The position numbers were made by a program, and so were the translations under genes. This document shows, piece after piece, positions 9,137-21,278 of a stretch of DNA of 25,914 bases; positions within the stretch are counted from its first letter, which is position 1, and each line of letters opens with the position of its first letter. The DNA comes from Victivallales bacterium. Its GTDB lineage: Bacteria > Verrucomicrobiota > Lentisphaeria > Oligosphaerales > Lenti-02. The notes beneath the pieces were generated by a model, which did no database searches, had not been told where the DNA came from, and saw nothing but the letters and a program-made list of their open reading frames with translations. The stretch spans positions 1 to 25,914 of the forward strand of contig JABGQJ010000019.1 of the NCBI GenBank assembly GCA_018648945.1. The letters run 5' to 3'.

Positions 9137-9167
9137 AGCCGGCTGTACCCACAGCCGGCTTTCTTCT
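9137..9167 (+). terminator. Rho-independent terminator after the small basic gene
   Basis: AGCCGGCTGT (9137-9146), loop ACCC, ACAGCCGGCT (9151-9160), followed by TTCTTCT. The stem is 10 bp and perfect. It separates the small basic gene from ppdK, which begins 37 nt further on. Confidence 0.85.
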
Positions 9168-9203
9168 GTCAGGGGCATGTTTTGAGCGAAGGAGACGTCC
9201 GAA

Positions 9204-11918
<2,715 letters not shown>

Positions 11919-11941
11919 GCACGCCTACTCTTCTGCAAACC

Positions 11942-11979
11942 ACGCCGCCCGGTTGACCTCGACCGGGCGGCGTTTCCTT
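11942..11979 (+). terminator. Rho-independent terminator after ppdK
   Basis: ACGCCGCCCGGT (11942-11953) pairs perfectly with ACCGGGCGGCGT (11962-11973) around an 8-nt loop, followed by TTCCTT. It lies 24 nt after the ppdK stop. Confidence 0.85.
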
Positions 11980-12012
11980 GCCGGGGGATGCCGTCTCCAC
12001 GGTCGGGGCGGG

Positions 12013-12040
12013 TTGGGTTCTGAGCGGCCATGCGTATAGT
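12013..12040 (+). promoter_or_regulatory. Candidate promoter for the MBL-fold gene
   Basis: TTGGGT (12013-12018) and TATAGT (12035-12040) are 16 nt apart, just downstream of the ppdK terminator. The -10 is a good sigma70-type match in otherwise GC-rich DNA. The leader to the ATG at 12101 would be about 55 nt. Confidence 0.45.
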
Positions 12041-12100
12041 GTCCACATGAAGCAGGACGCACACCCCAGCCCCCAGTGCTCGACCAAAGGAGGCAACCGC

Positions 12101-13507
12101 ATGAGATGGATGTGGATCATCGCAGTGACGGTCGGGATCGGGACGATGTATGCAGCGCCCGTCACGCTCGACGAGGTGCGGCCAGCGCTGCTGGCGAGGC
12201 CGGCAACCGTGGGGGCAGACCCCCAACGACAAGCGCTACTGGCCAGTCTGGACAGCTTCATCAAGAAACCGAACTCCGAACGCTCGGCCGAGGTGGCAAC
12301 CTACTACCAGGGCATGATCGACCACGCATTGGCCGAGATCGCCAGCACCGAAGTCACGGAGGGCGTCGTTGTCTGGAAGTTCTACAGCTGCGCCCTGGTC
12401 GTGAAGACTCCCAAGGCTGTCTTCGGGATCGATCTGGACGAGGGCCCGAACAGTGGCAACGGCAATCCAGACAGGGTCGCAGGGCTGGCCGGGATCAAGT
12501 TCCACATGACCGCCGCGCAACGCGCAACCTTGGCCAAGCTGGTGGACGTGTCCTTCCATAGTCACCGACACCACGATCATGTGAACTACCAGATCACAGA
12601 AGCGCTCGTGGCGGCTGGCAAGACAGTCGTGGTTCCCGAGGATATCCGGACCATGTGGCGTGATGCGCCGTTCGTGGCGGGGCTGACTGTCTTGCCCCCC
12701 CAGCCGGGGCACAAGCACCGCGTCGGGGACCTCCAGGTGGAAGTGCTGGGCGGTCGGCAATGGATGGCCAGAGACCACAGCTCGGTGTGTCCGTGCAACG
12801 CGTATCTGATCACCACCGACAATGGGGTCACAGTGCTCTTCAAGGGCGACATCAACAATGGGGATCAGATGTTGCCATGGCTCCGGCAAGTCAAGACCCG
12901 AGGCGAGGGAGTGGACCTATACGTAACCGCCCTCTTCTTCGCTGAGACCAAGGACACGCTGACGCAGATCCGGCGGCTCTTCGACCCCTTCCTCATCCCT
13001 GGCCACGAATACGAATTCACCCACCGCAAGCGCGGGGAAGCCGGGGCCGGAACGGGATCCTACAGCTCGCAATGGAACGGGCATAAGTCGTCCATCAAGA
13101 GAGGCAAGGCGGTCATTCTGTCGTGGGGCGAGAAGTTCCAGTATCTGCCCCGAAAGCATCGCCAAGCCACTTCGCCGCTGGCGTGGATCGAGCTTTCTCC
13201 TGAACCAAAGGACGTCAAGGTGGCACGCGGGGGAGACTTCACGGTGCGCCTGAACGCCACAGCCGGGGGGACGGCGATCAAACGCTGGTACCTGGCCTTC
13301 AAGAAGACGGATACGACCCAGAATCTGCCGGGCTTCGCAGCGAGACCGTGGGGTGCCATCCTGCACGACGCGGACGGCGACGGGGTGTTCCAGGTGAGCA
13401 CGAGGGGCTGGAAACCGGGTCGCTACACACTTGACTGCACGGCCGACGATTGGCCCGTGGGCAGTATTCGGGCGACAGGGAGCATCAAGCTGACCGTCGG
13501 CCAGTGA
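12101..13507 (+). CDS. Exported metallo-beta-lactamase-fold hydrolase with C-terminal beta-sandwich
   Basis: Protein of 468 residues. The ATG at 12101 has a near-perfect AAAGGAGG 7 nt upstream and opens into a short signal peptide (MRWMWIIAVTVGIGTMYA). The metal motif HxHxDH is at 155-160 (H155, H157, D159, H160) in SFHSHRHHDHVNY. Downstream candidates for the other ligands are the His in WMARDHSS, the Asp in FKGDINNGD and the His in PGHEYEF. The arrangement resembles UlaG/RomA-like members, where the metal centre hydrolyses a phosphoester, lactone or amide. The C-terminal 110 or so residues (from about 360) look like an Ig-like beta-sandwich (ARGGDFTVRLNATAGG, RGWKPGRYTLDCTADDWP). Substrate unknown. 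The next gene begins 41 nt downstream with a similar export signal, so the pair may be one transcript. Confidence 0.82.
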   Translation: MRWMWIIAVTVGIGTMYAAPVTLDEVRPALLARPATVGADPQRQALLASLDSFIKKPNSERSAEVATYYQGMIDHALAEIASTEVTEGVVVWKFYSCALVVKTPKAVFGIDLDEGPNSGNGNPDRVAGLAGIKFHMTAAQRATLAKLVDVSFHSHRHHDHVNYQITEALVAAGKTVVVPEDIRTMWRDAPFVAGLTVLPPQPGHKHRVGDLQVEVLGGRQWMARDHSSVCPCNAYLITTDNGVTVLFKGDINNGDQMLPWLRQVKTRGEGVDLYVTALFFAETKDTLTQIRRLFDPFLIPGHEYEFTHRKRGEAGAGTGSYSSQWNGHKSSIKRGKAVILSWGEKFQYLPRKHRQATSPLAWIELSPEPKDVKVARGGDFTVRLNATAGGTAIKRWYLAFKKTDTTQNLPGFAARPWGAILHDADGDGVFQVSTRGWKPGRYTLDCTADDWPVGSIRATGSIKLTVGQ

Positions 13508-13548
13508 GCCCAGAGGCGCGGCAGGCTACCATACCGAGAAGGCACTGC

Positions 13549-15351
13549 ATGGATTGCCAGCGGACCAGAGCCCATAGAAGCCGCATTGCCCGGCACGCCG
13601 CCGTCCGCCGCTGTTTCGCAGTCCTCGGCGCGCTCCTTGTGGTCGCCAGTGCCGCACCTATCAGTCACGGAGCCCCGGCCATGAAGCCAAGCGAAGCGCT
13701 GATCCTCGGCGTCGATACCGCCGGCAGCTACCACTGGACCGGTCACGGCACGCCGCCATGGCAGGTGGACGCCTTCTTCCGCTCGGTCAAGGCGCTCGGG
13801 GCGAATCACATCAACTTCCACGTTCACCCCATCACCCATGCGGGCAAGCGCAATTCGGCGCTCATGCAGGCGATGTTGCTAGACATCGACCGGGCCTGCC
13901 GCCAGCGCGGGCTTTACTACACCCTCTCCATCGAGGCGCCCAACTTCGCCCCGAAGGCCGAGATCACGCCCGGGGTCAACGAATACGAGCACTCCGGAGG
14001 CCGGCATTTCTGGCTCCTGCGGCCCGAATGGCTGCAGCCCCTCCTGCCCCCCAAGCAACCCAAGCCGTTGCTCCGAGCCGTGATCTACGACGAGGCCGCG
14101 CACATGCAGCTCTCCAACAACAAGTACTCCCACTTCCCCAAAGCCGACTTCGACAAGCCGTTCCTTGTCGATACACGAGGCATGACCATGCCCAAGGCAT
14201 GGGCCGCGCTGGTGAACGAATGTGGGAGAATCCGCAGCAACCACTACCGTTTGCCCGTGCCGTTGCACACCGAGCAGGTGTGGCCGGATCTCTTCCACAT
14301 CTTCGCCCGAGCAGGCTGGACGGCGGCCCCCAAACTGCTCAAGGAGCACCTGAACGCGGTCGTCGTCTCGATTGCGCTCGGGGCGGCCGTGCAATACCAG
14401 GATCGAGGCGCACGCTTCTGGGTGTCGCCCGATCTCTGGAGTCCCCTCGGCTATCCCGGACATCCACCCGAATCGCTGCGTTCCGCCCTGCTGATGGGGT
14501 ACCAGCTCGGGGCGGAAGGGATCTACGTGGAGAATATCGACTACCAAGGGCCACCTAAGGACGGCCCCGCCGCCGGCCCCAGGACGCGCCACCCCGAGGC
14601 GCCCGACCGGGGATCGCTCGTGGTCTGGCAGGACCGCGAGACGTTTGCTCTCACCGCCTATGGCAAGGTGGTCCATCAGTTCTACACCCAGTACGTGCCG
14701 CGCCATCCCCGAGCCCTGGACTGGCGGACCTATCGCCCCCGAGTCGCGATCATCCGCCTGCCGGACGGCGGCTGGGGACAGTTCAGTCCTGGCCACAAGC
14801 CCGTGCCTCACGGCGAGGCATCTTCTCGGGACCGGCTCCTCGGCAATCCCGAGATGCCTTTGGACAAGGCCGCCTCGGAATGGCTGCACGTCTGGCCAAT
14901 CCTCACCCATGGCGCGGCCAAGGCGGGGGCGATCAACTACAACAACCCGATGGTCTATCCCAAGCTACTGGGCTTCTTCATGCCCATCGACAGCGTGGCG
15001 GTCTTCGACCACACCGTCACCGGTACGGTTCTGGACGGGGTCGAGTGCTTCGTGGTCTGCGGGCACGACCTGAGCCCGGAGACCTTTGCGGAGCTGGCGC
15101 GCCGGGCAACTGCGGGTGCCACCTGCATCATCTCGCGCAAGCTGTACGAGCGACATGCGAAGGGCACCCCGCCCCCGCCACGCTGGCATGTCATCGACGA
15201 CTTTGCCGATGCCTCCGTGGCCGAGCTTCTCCAACCGTTCCTGGGCCCGCCCGACGTCGCCCGCTTCCGCTTCGCCAAACACACCGTCGAGTTCCGCCAA
15301 GGGAAGACCCCGAACTCAACGACCGCCCGTATCTATCCCACTCGCCCGTAA
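13549..15351 (+). CDS. Exported TIM-barrel-like protein of unknown function
   Basis: Protein of 600 residues, not assigned to a named family. The start at 13549 has AGAAGG 7 nt upstream and leads into an Arg-rich n-region and a hydrophobic core (FAVLGALLVVASAAPISHG, about 22-40). The frame is open further upstream to 13450, but that part overlaps the previous gene. Mature sequence such as ILGVDTAGSYHW, VKALGANHINFHVHP, GLYYTLSIEAPNF, IYDEAAHMQLSNN, HTEQVWPDLFHIF and GYQLGAEGIYVENIDY suggests the strand-helix order of a glycosidase-type TIM barrel. The stretch SVAVFDHTVTG to CFVVCGHDLSPETFAELARRA looks like a Rossmann/GATase-like C-terminal domain of the sort seen in GH42-type enzymes. Acidic residues in YDEAA and HTEQVW are candidate catalytic positions only. 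Likely a carbohydrate-active enzyme; confidence in function is low. Confidence 0.75.
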   Translation: MDCQRTRAHRSRIARHAAVRRCFAVLGALLVVASAAPISHGAPAMKPSEALILGVDTAGSYHWTGHGTPPWQVDAFFRSVKALGANHINFHVHPITHAGKRNSALMQAMLLDIDRACRQRGLYYTLSIEAPNFAPKAEITPGVNEYEHSGGRHFWLLRPEWLQPLLPPKQPKPLLRAVIYDEAAHMQLSNNKYSHFPKADFDKPFLVDTRGMTMPKAWAALVNECGRIRSNHYRLPVPLHTEQVWPDLFHIFARAGWTAAPKLLKEHLNAVVVSIALGAAVQYQDRGARFWVSPDLWSPLGYPGHPPESLRSALLMGYQLGAEGIYVENIDYQGPPKDGPAAGPRTRHPEAPDRGSLVVWQDRETFALTAYGKVVHQFYTQYVPRHPRALDWRTYRPRVAIIRLPDGGWGQFSPGHKPVPHGEASSRDRLLGNPEMPLDKAASEWLHVWPILTHGAAKAGAINYNNPMVYPKLLGFFMPIDSVAVFDHTVTGTVLDGVECFVVCGHDLSPETFAELARRATAGATCIISRKLYERHAKGTPPPPRWHVIDDFADASVAELLQPFLGPPDVARFRFAKHTVEFRQGKTPNSTTARIYPTRP

Positions 15352-15435
15352 TCGAGCACGGCTCCGCTCAGGACCACGGCCCACCTTCCCGTAGGCCGGG
15401 GAGGAGGTCGGCACAAGTGGCTACCGCCGCCCCCG

Positions 15436-16818
15436 TCAATGTCGCCATTGCCCCTCTACGCCAACAGCGATGAGACGGCGTTGCCAGTCGACGAGCTCGG
15501 ATCGATCAAGATCCGGCGCGAGATTCCGCTGGCAGTGAGGATCGGCTTCCATATCGTACAGTTCGCGCTCGCCGTCGCTGTGCTGCACATATAGGCGGTC
15601 ACGCGTTCGCAACCCCCGGAACCCCCGCAAGGCGAAGTAGCAGGCCTCGCGATGCCCGCATTTCGCGGGTTCCGCTGAGTGGATGAGAGGCACGAGCGAG
15701 CGGGCATCAATCCCCGCCTGGGTGGGTAGACCAGCCAGCCCGCAAAGCGTGGGATTCAGGTCGAAGAGCGACACCAGTGCCTCGGAGACCTGCCCCGCCG
15801 GAATATCGGGACCGGCGATGCACAGGGGCACGCGATTGGCCGGGTCGTAGGGCAAGGTCTTCTGCCAAAGTCCCAGATCCCCCATCATGTCCCCGTGATC
15901 GCTGGTGAAGACGATGATCGTGTTGTCGCGTTCCCCCGTCTCTTCCAGAGCCGCCAGGATCTCCCCCACCATATCGTCGATCACCTCAATGCTGGCGGCA
16001 TACTGCCGACGGGCATGAGCAGTGTGTTCATCCGGCCGGCTCCGGGCCTTGCGCTGAATAAGAGGGGGGCGTTGCGACAGCTCGGCATGGATCGGTTCGG
16101 GCACGGGCTGATCCTGATTCTTGGCGCTGTAGTCCGCCGGCGGATCGTAGGGGTCGTGGGGCCCGACAAAGCTCACAAACAGATGCCAGGGGTACTCGCC
16201 GGTGCGGTCCAAAATCCACGCCGCGCTCCGGCGGCCAATGTAGCCGTCGGCGAAGTCCCCCACCGCCAGCACACTGCTGGCCGCGACGCGAGGGCCGCCC
16301 CTGGCATTGCGGTAGTCCCGGTGGAATGCGTCAAGCAACCCCCGTTCCTGCAGATGCTGCGTGTAGGGGCCGATGGGCGTGGGCGACGTCCCGGCGTGCA
16401 TCTTGCCCTCCACCTCGTGCGGGTCGGTGAACCCCCAGCCAAAGGTACATGGACGCCGTCCACGAATGCCGTTGTAGGAGTCGTGCTTGGCCAGGTCCAG
16501 CTTGCCCACGCAACCCACTTCGTAGCCTTCGTCCCGCAGCCTCTGGTAATAGGTGGTCACGCTCCGGGGCAAGTACGCCTCGTTGTCGACGGCACCGATC
16601 CGTTCCGTGTTCAGCCCCGTGGCCAGCGCGATGCGCGACGGCGTGCAGAGCGCGCCATTGGTGAAGCAGTGGGTGAAGACCGTCCCACTGGTCGCCAAAC
16701 GGTCGATGTTGGGCGTGTTCACGAACCCAGCCCCGGCATAGCCGACATAGTCGAACCGCCATTGGTCGGCCATGATCAAAAGCAGATTCGGCTGGTGGGG
16801 TGCAACACGCTTAGGCAT
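15436..16818 (-). CDS. S1-family sulfatase (formylglycine type)
   Basis: Protein of 460 residues. The start of the alkaline-phosphatase-like fold is visible in NLLLIMADQWRFDYVGYAG, with a metal-binding Asp at D18. FVNTPNIDRLATSGTVF follows, then the formylglycine motif CTPSR with C58, the residue oxidised by a maturation enzyme. The second metal site is in VFTSDHGDMMGDLGLWQKTLPYDP. GGAGAA lies 7 nt before the ATG at 16818. No signal peptide is present because the catalytic domain begins at about residue 10, so the enzyme should be cytoplasmic unless the start is misplaced. That is unusual for polysaccharide sulfatases. It lies 115 nt downstream of the UroD-like gene in the same direction. It could alternatively act on a small sulfated or phosphonate ester. 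Confidence 0.92.
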   Translation of the reverse strand: MPKRVAPHQPNLLLIMADQWRFDYVGYAGAGFVNTPNIDRLATSGTVFTHCFTNGALCTPSRIALATGLNTERIGAVDNEAYLPRSVTTYYQRLRDEGYEVGCVGKLDLAKHDSYNGIRGRRPCTFGWGFTDPHEVEGKMHAGTSPTPIGPYTQHLQERGLLDAFHRDYRNARGGPRVAASSVLAVGDFADGYIGRRSAAWILDRTGEYPWHLFVSFVGPHDPYDPPADYSAKNQDQPVPEPIHAELSQRPPLIQRKARSRPDEHTAHARRQYAASIEVIDDMVGEILAALEETGERDNTIIVFTSDHGDMMGDLGLWQKTLPYDPANRVPLCIAGPDIPAGQVSEALVSLFDLNPTLCGLAGLPTQAGIDARSLVPLIHSAEPAKCGHREACYFALRGFRGLRTRDRLYVQHSDGERELYDMEADPHCQRNLAPDLDRSELVDWQRRLIAVGVEGQWRH

Positions 16819-16933
16819 GGTCAGTTCTCCGGGAGGCCTCTGTTCTGTCCATGCCGATCGGCACGGTCATCCCACAGTAGGCAGCCGCTCGCTGAAAGCA
16901 AACCGGCGACCATTACAGGCCACGGGCGCTGCC

Positions 16934-18052
16934 CTACCGAACCCGACAGGCTCGGCACGCCTCGATGACCGCCTTCATCTGATCGATCGTCCGGTGGGGG
17001 TAGGCTGTGATGCTGAGCGCGGTGTGGTCGGTTGGGGCGAGGCCGGTGAAAAGCGACCGGACGCTTCGCCGCATGGCCGCCGGGTCCCAAGGTTCCTCGG
17101 CCATGGCCCCGACACACCCGCGAATGGCGATCCTGTCGCCGAGAGCCTGCCGCCCGTCGGCAATCCTGACATCCCCGATGGGGGGCTCGGTGAAGGCGTG
17201 GACAGCATCCATTTTCGTCTGCCGATAGAGGGGCAGCAGGTCGCGTATGAGGCCGCAGGAGTGGTGAAAGTAGAGCTTTCCCGCCTCGTGGCACAGCTCC
17301 GCCCTGCGGTCCGTCAGGTCCAGGTTGCAGGCCTCGAACATCGCCGGCGAGATGACCGTTGTCGACGTATCGTCCATTCCCACATAGGCATCCGCCGCGC
17401 ACTGGAGGTCGATCCGCAGCCGAGCCATGTAGTTCGTCTCCATGACGGTGAAGAGATCTCGCAATGCCAGCGGGGCGTCGTAGTAGAGATACACCAGCGT
17501 CTCCACCCGGCTGTAGACCCGGTACATCATGCCCAGCGGCGTCCCCGCCACGAAGCACTGCAGGATACCGTCATCGCCAATGAGCTCCTGCCGCTGCCGA
17601 ATTCGTGCCACCGCGTCGGTGTCGAGCGTCAGGATCTCGTCCTCAAAAATGGCTGCCAGTGCAGGCAGGTCGGACGCGCTCTTCACAAGGTGCTCGACAA
17701 CATAGGACGTGCCATCGTCCCGGCAGCGTCTGCGAACCTGCCGTAGTGTGCCCTGCGGCGTGTGCCAGCTATCAACCGTATCGTCTCCCTCCTGGCTGGA
17801 CTCCACCGTGACATTCCTGCGCTGAATCCGCACCGGCCCACCGACGTAGTCCATGACGTCAAGTCCGAGATAGCGCGAGAGCCGGACCGTGTTCTCGTCG
17901 CGCCACTGCACCGTTCCCATGGCAGCCGCCAGCTCGGGAGCCATGCCGGCGCGGTTTGGCTGATTGTAGGGATCCACATGGGTCACCAGCGGCATCCAGC
18001 TCGGCGTCCCCTGTCCGAAGACCGCCAGTAGGTTCTCTCGCGAGGTCATCAT
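16934..18052 (-). CDS. Uroporphyrinogen decarboxylase-family protein (MtaA/methyltransferase-like)
   Basis: Protein of 372 residues. The UroD fold is indicated by the N-terminus MTSRENLLAVFGQGTPSWMP and by GGPVRIQ, FVAGTPLGMMYRVYSRVETL and DLQCAADAYVGMDDTSTTVISPAMFE. A His-x-Cys pair (H264, C266 in YFHHSCG) and a later Cys (C313 in IRGCVGAM) match the zinc-binding pattern of corrinoid methyltransferases such as MtaA, rather than a haem-pathway decarboxylase. It therefore probably moves methyl groups from an unknown methylated compound. No corrinoid protein is nearby. GGGGAG precedes two consecutive ATGs (18052 and 18049). The second has the better spacing (6 nt versus 3), so the true start may be 18049. 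The sulfatase follows in the same direction. Confidence 0.85.
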   Translation of the reverse strand: MMTSRENLLAVFGQGTPSWMPLVTHVDPYNQPNRAGMAPELAAAMGTVQWRDENTVRLSRYLGLDVMDYVGGPVRIQRRNVTVESSQEGDDTVDSWHTPQGTLRQVRRRCRDDGTSYVVEHLVKSASDLPALAAIFEDEILTLDTDAVARIRQRQELIGDDGILQCFVAGTPLGMMYRVYSRVETLVYLYYDAPLALRDLFTVMETNYMARLRIDLQCAADAYVGMDDTSTTVISPAMFEACNLDLTDRRAELCHEAGKLYFHHSCGLIRDLLPLYRQTKMDAVHAFTEPPIGDVRIADGRQALGDRIAIRGCVGAMAEEPWDPAAMRRSVRSLFTGLAPTDHTALSITAYPHRTIDQMKAVIEACRACRVR

Positions 18053-18241
18053 CGTCTCCCCGGTTGATGTTCAGCACAATTCAGGATCGTGTCTTGAGCT
18101 GGCCCAGCAACGTGGCTGGTGGTAGTTGTGGGTCAGGATTCACTCCGCGGGAGCTACCATACGTGGACGGGAATGGCGGAACAAGGGGTTGTGGACCTGC
18201 GTGTTGTGCACCGATCCTGGAATCGCGAACCCGGGGTGGAA

Positions 18242-18266
18242 GATCCCCATTTGCTGCTGGGGGATC
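18242..18266. repeat. Inverted repeat upstream of rrf2
   Basis: GATCCCC (18242-18248) and GGGGATC (18260-18266) form a perfect 7-bp stem with an 11-nt loop. It lies in the 325-nt divergent region between the UroD-like gene and rrf2 (18053-18377). Outside this repeat and the A/T-rich segment at 18291-18339, nothing convincing was seen in that region. Confidence 0.4.
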
Positions 18267-18290
18267 GCTGCCTGAAACGGGGCGATTTCG

Positions 18291-18339
18291 CTTAATGTTA
18301 AGTATCCTGCTTTACTTTCTTAACAATAGGGGTATCTTG
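18291..18339 (+). promoter_or_regulatory. A/T-rich promoter/operator region with a tandem motif before rrf2
   Basis: An A/T-rich island in GC-rich DNA. Two partly matching elements begin CTTAA and end TATCCTG (18291-18309) or TATCTTG (18319-18339), with starts 28 nt apart. The first also contains the near-palindrome CTTAATGTTAAG. A possible promoter within it is TTTACT (18311-18316), 16 nt, TATCTT (18333-18338). The position, 39 nt before the rrf2 start, suits autoregulation by the Rrf2 protein. Operator identity is inference. Confidence 0.45.
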
Positions 18340-18377
18340 AGTGGCATCAGACAGCAGCGCACGGAGTCCTGACCAAG

Positions 18378-18815
18378 ATGAAGATGTCAACCAAAGGCAG
18401 ATACGGACTACGACTGATGGTCAGTCTTGCCGAACACTACGGGGACGGTCCCGTCCGCGTGGGGACAGTGGTCCAAGAGCAAGGCATCACGGCCAACTAC
18501 GTCCACGTTCTCATGGGCACCCTGAAGGCGGCAGGACTGGTGCGCTCCACTCGCGGCCCCAAGGGCGGCTACGAACTGACGCGCAAGCCGAGCGCGATCA
18601 CGGCGTTCGACGTGGTGTCGGCCCTTGAGGGTGAGACCATACCGGTGGACTGCGTGGCCAAGCCGGGCACCTGCCTGCGGGCGGAAGCGTGTCCGACCCG
18701 AGACGTGTGGTGCCAGGTGGCTGGCGCCGTTGATGGCGTACTCAAGGGGCTAACCCTCAGAACACTGGCCGAGAACCGACCTGGGCTGAATGAGACACCG
18801 AACTACTGCATCTGA
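18378..18815 (+). CDS. Rrf2-family transcriptional regulator with IscR-like cysteines
   Basis: Protein of 145 residues, normal family length. The winged-helix part is clear: MSTKGRYGLRLMVSLAEHYGD, ITANYVHVLMGTLKAAGLVRSTRGPKGGYEL. The C-terminal half has C92, C99, C105 and C112 (CVAKPGTCLRAEACPTRDVWC). This spacing matches the Fe-S ligand region of IscR (C92, C98, C104), so it probably binds an iron-sulfur cluster; a fifth Cys is at C144. It heads the operon larE-metY-cysK, which points to control of cysteine/sulfur assimilation in the manner of CymR, or a response to Fe-S status. The start at 18378 has a rather distant GGAG (11 nt). A second in-frame ATG at 18384 is possible. Confidence 0.93.
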   Translation: MKMSTKGRYGLRLMVSLAEHYGDGPVRVGTVVQEQGITANYVHVLMGTLKAAGLVRSTRGPKGGYELTRKPSAITAFDVVSALEGETIPVDCVAKPGTCLRAEACPTRDVWCQVAGAVDGVLKGLTLRTLAENRPGLNETPNYCI

Positions 18816-18847
18816 GCGAAGACGCAACAACAGAAGAAACCCTAGCT

Positions 18848-19720
18848 GTGCAATCCGACAGACCAACCCAAATCCCAGCCGGCGACGAGACCCCATACGA
18901 ACGGCTAGAAGCGTCCCTAGTCCGCCTGGGAAGTGTCGTGGTCGCCTACTCGGGCGGCGTGGACAGCAGCCTGTTGTTGGCCGCGGCCCATGACGCTCTC
19001 GGGGATCGGGCGCTGGCAGTGACGGCCAGTTCCCCGACTTATCCGGGGCACGAGCGCATGACCGCGATCAGCTTGGCACGCACGCTGGGAGTGCGCCATA
19101 TCCTCATCGAATCCCACGAACTCGACAATGCCTCCTTCCAGGCGAACCCGGCGAATCGCTGCTACTACTGCAAGCAGGAACTGTTCGGCAAGCTTTGCGG
19201 GATTGCGAAGCGTGAGGGATTCGACGTGGTCGTGGATGGCGCAAACGACGATGACCGGTCGGACTTCCGCCCCGGACGGATCGCAGGCCGGGAACTGGGA
19301 GTGCGCTCGCCATTGCTGGAACTCGGGTTTGGCAAGGATGCCATCCGAGAGATGGCGCGGGAGCGGGGCTTGCCGAACTGGGACCAGCCCGCCTGCGCCT
19401 GCCTGGCCTCGCGAATTCCCTTTGGGGAAGCCATCACGCCCACTCGACTCGACCGGGTAGGGGCTGCCGAAGCCGCCCTCCGAGCCCTGGGTTGCCGCGT
19501 CCTGCGGGTGCGCGACCACGGCAATCTTGCCCGCATCGAACTTGGGCAGGACGAACTCGCGAGTGCGGCCGATGCCGCTTGCCGCAAGCGCATCGTGGCT
19601 GCCTGCACGGCGCAGGGCTACACCTTTGTCTGCCTGGACCTGGTCGGCTACCGCACGGGGGCCATGAACGAAGCGCTCCCGCTTGATGAGATCGAGAGCT
19701 TCCGAGAGGTGGTGCCATGA
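18848..19720 (+). CDS. larE: LarE-type ATP-dependent sulfur transferase, copy 2
   Basis: Protein of 290 residues starting at GTG (18848) with only a weak AGAAG upstream, 32 nt after rrf2. The same landmarks as copy 1 are present: PP-loop SGGVDS (35-40), CYYC (C105, C108), [42 protein letters not shown] and YRTGAMNEALP. The sacrificial-Cys position is C185. In addition C183 precedes it as CxC, which copy 1 lacks. Some LarE homologues carry extra active-site cysteines that hold a 4Fe-4S cluster and transfer sulfur without destroying themselves, and this copy is the better candidate for that type. Placement in an Rrf2-led cysteine operon supports sulfur transfer. The sulfur acceptor here (pincer nucleotide or other) is not shown by the window. 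Confidence 0.9.
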   Translation: MQSDRPTQIPAGDETPYERLEASLVRLGSVVVAYSGGVDSSLLLAAAHDALGDRALAVTASSPTYPGHERMTAISLARTLGVRHILIESHELDNASFQANPANRCYYCKQELFGKLCGIAKREGFDVVVDGANDDDRSDFRPGRIAGRELGVRSPLLELGFGKDAIREMARERGLPNWDQPACACLASRIPFGEAITPTRLDRVGAAEAALRALGCRVLRVRDHGNLARIELGQDELASAADAACRKRIVAACTAQGYTFVCLDLVGYRTGAMNEALPLDEIESFREVVP

Positions 19721-19781
19721 ACAACGATCAGACCTCTGCCGTCACCCCGCCTCCGGCTTCCCCAATGCACCCCATGGATAT

Positions 19782-21210
<1,429 letters not shown>

Positions 21211-21231
21211 GGGAATCCAAAGACAACCAGG

Positions 21232-21262
21232 CCGGGACTCCCCGCCCACCCGGGGAACCCGG
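21232..21262 (+). repeat. Stem-loop between metY and cysK
   Basis: An inner stem TCCCCG (21239-21244) / CGGGGA (21251-21256) and an outer stem CCGGG (21232-21236) / CCCGG (21258-21262) are separated by small internal mismatches. No T-run follows. It probably tunes mRNA stability or the cysK:metY ratio rather than ending transcription. Confidence 0.45.
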
Positions 21263-21278
21263 AACGAGGAATAGGACC

